NCBI GenBank assembly: GCA_046051225.1
Contig: JBJOOR010000009.1
Span: 95,441 to 159,440 of the forward strand
Length of the DNA stretch: 64,000 nucleotides
Source: CAIODY01 sp046051225
GTDB taxonomy: Bacteria; Bacteroidota; Bacteroidia; Chitinophagales; CAIODY01
Direction: 5' to 3'
The notes under the pieces were generated by a model. The model did no database searches. It saw only the letters and a program-made list of their open reading frames with translations, and was not told the origin of the DNA. How positions within the stretch are numbered: position 1 is the stretch's first letter; every line of letters starts with the position of its first letter. The position numbers and the translations under genes were made by a program. Positions 62,536-64,000 of the stretch are shown here, piece by piece.

Positions 62536-63768
62536 ATGCAATGGACAGCCCAACCTATTACGCACAAAAACAAAAGCAGAATTGCTGTTTATTTTGAAAA
62601 CACTGCTGCCCTTAATGCCCGAATAAAAAAATTGCCCGATGCCCAATGGAGCAATACTTTGAAAGCTTGGCATGTGCCCGATACGGCGGAAAATCGCAAG
62701 CGATTTCAGGTAGAGACGGACGATTGTCCGTCTAACGATTGTCCGTCTCAAAACCAATTGCAGACGGATAATTATCCGTCTCTACAAAACACAGCCCATC
62801 AAAGCCCTGCCGCAGTTCCCTTCTCAAAAGGAGAAGGGTTAGGGATGAGGTTGAATAATCAGTCATCAGATGGCAGTGGTCAGTATTTAGTAAATAAAAA
62901 ATCGCTGATTACTGATAACCGATTACCGACCACTGCTTTAGAAAAAATACAACAATTTAAACAATGGATGCGAAGCAAACGCTATAGCGAATCAACCATC
63001 GACACCTATACCGAAGCATTAAAAGTGTTTTTGAATTTTTATAAACACAAACCCATCACTGAAATCACTAATCAAGATTTAATTGTTTTCAATAATGAAT
63101 TTATCATCAAAAACAAATTATCGGCATCGTATCAAAACCAAATAGTGAATGGGGTAAAATTATTCTTCGCCAAAATTGTGAATGCCAAGCTCAACCCCGA
63201 TTTGGTACATCGCCCCAAGAAGCCAAAACTATTGCCCAATGTATTGAGTAAAGAGGAAGTGAAACAAATATTGAATGCACACTCTAATATTAAGCATCGC
63301 ACCATGTTGTCGTTAATTTATAGTTGTGGATTGCGGCGCAGCGAACTGCTTTATTTAAAACCCGAACATGTAGATAGCAAGCGCAATGTATTAATATTGA
63401 AAGCAGCCAAGGGCAAAAAAGATAGAATAGCACCACTATCCGATAAAACAGTAGCCCTGCTTCGAGATTATTATAAATTGTATAAACCTAAGCAATGGCT
63501 GTTTGAAGGACAAAACACTGGCGAACAATATGATGCCCGAAGCCTATCGAATGTATTAACGCAAGCGTTGGGAAAAACAAACATCCGCCGCCCCGTAACG
63601 CTGCATTGGTTGCGCCATAGCTACGCCACACACTTGTTGGAAGCTGGCACCGACCTACGCTACATACAAGAAATATTAGGACACAAAAGCAGCAAAACTA
63701 CCGAGATATACACCCACGTAAGCACTAAAAGTTTACAGAAAATAATATCGCCATTTGATACACTATGA
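62536..63768 (+). CDS. Tyrosine recombinase (Xer/phage-integrase type) with palindrome-encoded linker
   Basis: 410 aa. Residues 1-58 form a small N-terminal domain (HKNKSRIAVYFENTAALNARI, WSNTLKAWHVPDTAENRKRF) seen on some Bacteroidota integrases. Residues 59-134 are low-complexity and are encoded by three palindromic elements. Residues 135-225 are the SAM-like core-binding domain (KYSESTIDTYTEAL-like). The catalytic domain has Arg267 (CGLRRSE), Lys near 295, His357-x-x-Arg360 (HWLRHSYATHLLEAG), His383 and nucleophile Tyr392 (IYTHVS). It lacks the extra patch of integron integrases. All catalytic residues are present, so it is probably active. Confidence 0.9.
   Translation: MQWTAQPITHKNKSRIAVYFENTAALNARIKKLPDAQWSNTLKAWHVPDTAENRKRFQVETDDCPSNDCPSQNQLQTDNYPSLQNTAHQSPAAVPFSKGEGLGMRLNNQSSDGSGQYLVNKKSLITDNRLPTTALEKIQQFKQWMRSKRYSESTIDTYTEALKVFLNFYKHKPITEITNQDLIVFNNEFIIKNKLSASYQNQIVNGVKLFFAKIVNAKLNPDLVHRPKKPKLLPNVLSKEEVKQILNAHSNIKHRTMLSLIYSCGLRRSELLYLKPEHVDSKRNVLILKAAKGKKDRIAPLSDKTVALLRDYYKLYKPKQWLFEGQNTGEQYDARSLSNVLTQALGKTNIRRPVTLHWLRHSYATHLLEAGTDLRYIQEILGHKSSKTTEIYTHVSTKSLQKIISPFDTL
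62710..62785. repeat. Palindromic element 1 in the recombinase linker
   Basis: Outer arms GTAGAGACGGA / TCCGTCTCTAC enclose three copies of a TCCGTCT half-site, including the perfect palindrome GACGGATAATTATCCGTC (62763-62780) and GACGGAC-GATT-GTCCGTC (62715-62732). It is read in frame as TDDCPSNDCPSQNQLQTDNYPS. Confidence 0.8.
62818..62851. repeat. Palindromic element 2 in the recombinase linker
   Basis: CCCTTCTC-AAAAG-GAGAAGGG (62818-62838), then TTAGGGATGAGGT. Read in frame as VPFSKGEGLGMR. It shares the CCTTCTC-N4-GGAGAAG...GATGAGGT pattern with the insertion in mqnD. Confidence 0.75.
62873..62936. repeat. Palindromic element 3 in the recombinase linker
   Basis: Nine-bp ends GCAGTGGTC / GACCACTGC around an AT-rich centre with inner CTGATTACTGAT-type repeats. 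It is translated in frame as SGQYLVNKKSLITDNRLPTT. Confidence 0.7.
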
Positions 63769-63810
63769 AAGATAAAACACATAAATTTGTATTGAAAATA
63801 AGAACATGGC

Positions 63811-63854
63811 TTATGGCACAAAGCCAACCAAAAATGGATGGATAAGTGCCATAA
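63811..63854. repeat. 44-nt hairpin downstream of the recombinase
   Basis: Perfect 9-bp arms TTATGGCAC / GTGCCATAA with a 26-nt loop that itself holds CCAACC / GGATGG. There is no T tract. It is followed by GTGGCATGTATATAC and AAGTTAGCGGCAAC. A folded recombination site or a transcript end is possible. Confidence 0.6.
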
Positions 63855-63956
63855 CGTGGCATGTATATACAAGTTAGCGGCAACCCTTGGGCGACAGTGC
63901 AACTTTGAACATTTGAGCATTGAACAACCATTTTTTTTACAACACATAAACAACTA

Positions 63957-64000
63957 ATGACAACAGCAGACATTCAAGCAACAGGCAACTTGTTACAATT
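63957..64000 (+). CDS. Start of an unidentified gene, 3'-truncated by window edge
   Basis: ATG at 63957 opens a frame of 14 complete codons (MTTADIQATGNLLQ) to the end of the window. It follows a 100-bp leader after the GTTAGCGG motif. Too short to identify; it may be the first cargo gene after the recombinase. Confidence 0.35.
   Translation, partial: MTTADIQATGNLLQ

Noticed and set aside
62298..62757. Two minus-strand ORFs overlapping the recombinase start
   Set aside because: One is a Phe/Leu-rich AT artefact and the other mirrors the palindromes and recombinase codons; neither shows protein-like features.
62536..63768. Calling the recombinase an integron integrase (IntI)
   Set aside because: The additional patch between the second and third catalytic boxes that marks IntI is absent; the sequence goes directly to the HWLRHSYATHLL box as in Xer-like enzymes.
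63660..63973. Two minus-strand ORFs at the right edge
   Set aside because: They are antisense shadows of the recombinase end and the following hairpin, with Cys/Ile/Phe-rich artefact composition.

Overview
The window is an AT-rich piece of a Bacteroidota chromosome, most like the Chitinophagales/Saprospiria side of the phylum. Lineage evidence is: two PorP/SprF-type type IX secretion (T9SS) membrane proteins; a large PKD-repeat surface protein ending in a gliding-motility-associated (type B) sorting domain; the gliding protein GldC; futalosine-pathway menaquinone synthesis (MqnD); a CarboxypepD_reg/TonB receptor; and many promoter -7 elements of the Bacteroidota form TAnnTTTG, several only 7-11 nt from the start codon. 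No Shine-Dalgarno pattern stands out. Assignment below phylum is inference.

Layout. 1-9.7 kb: end of an outer-membrane barrel gene, B12/radical SAM protein, aspartokinase, J-domain/KTSC protein, lepA, folD, sppA and a lipid A-type acyltransferase. 10-17.8 kb: clpX, glycosyltransferase, fluoride channel, WecA/MraY-type transferase, M20 amidohydrolase with a SPOR protein, a PorP/SprF protein and an NlpC/P60 peptidase. 17.8-23.2 kb: a rightward run of ftcD, a DUF4160/DUF2442 pair, ribH, a DUF423 protein, a polyprenyl synthase and folC. 23.2-28.8 kb: TonB receptor with a small Cys/His protein, a TonB, a fatty-acid desaturase and an HMA-AraC regulator. 28.8-37.6 kb: glycosyltransferase, GNAT, ribosomal protein THX (42 codons), HU, ABC exporter, gldC, mqnD, an ECF sigma factor overlapping a membrane-anchored barrel gene, and gcvH. 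37.6-47 kb: membrane proteins, glyA, tRNA-Asp, accA and the korA/korB 2-oxoacid:ferredoxin oxidoreductase. 47-60.2 kb, all leftward: SPFH protein, hybrid histidine kinase with a FIST sensor, PorP/SprF with the giant adhesin, a SecD-P1-like lipoprotein and ispH.

The last 3.8 kb (about 60.2-64 kb) differs. It is gene-poor and rich in short palindromes, holds a 21-bp tandem array, an orphan 224-aa protein of different base composition, and a tyrosine recombinase whose interdomain linker is encoded by three stacked palindromic elements. A 44-nt hairpin and a possible recombination-site motif follow the recombinase, then a new gene is cut by the window edge. This looks like the left border of a recombinase-associated accessory region. 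The strongest unusual signals are these in-frame palindromic insertions, because a related element also appears as a roughly 27-residue insertion in the essential-type enzyme MqnD. No complete, clearly new multi-gene system is visible; the most suggestive candidates are the recombinase border and the sigma factor/anchored-barrel pair.
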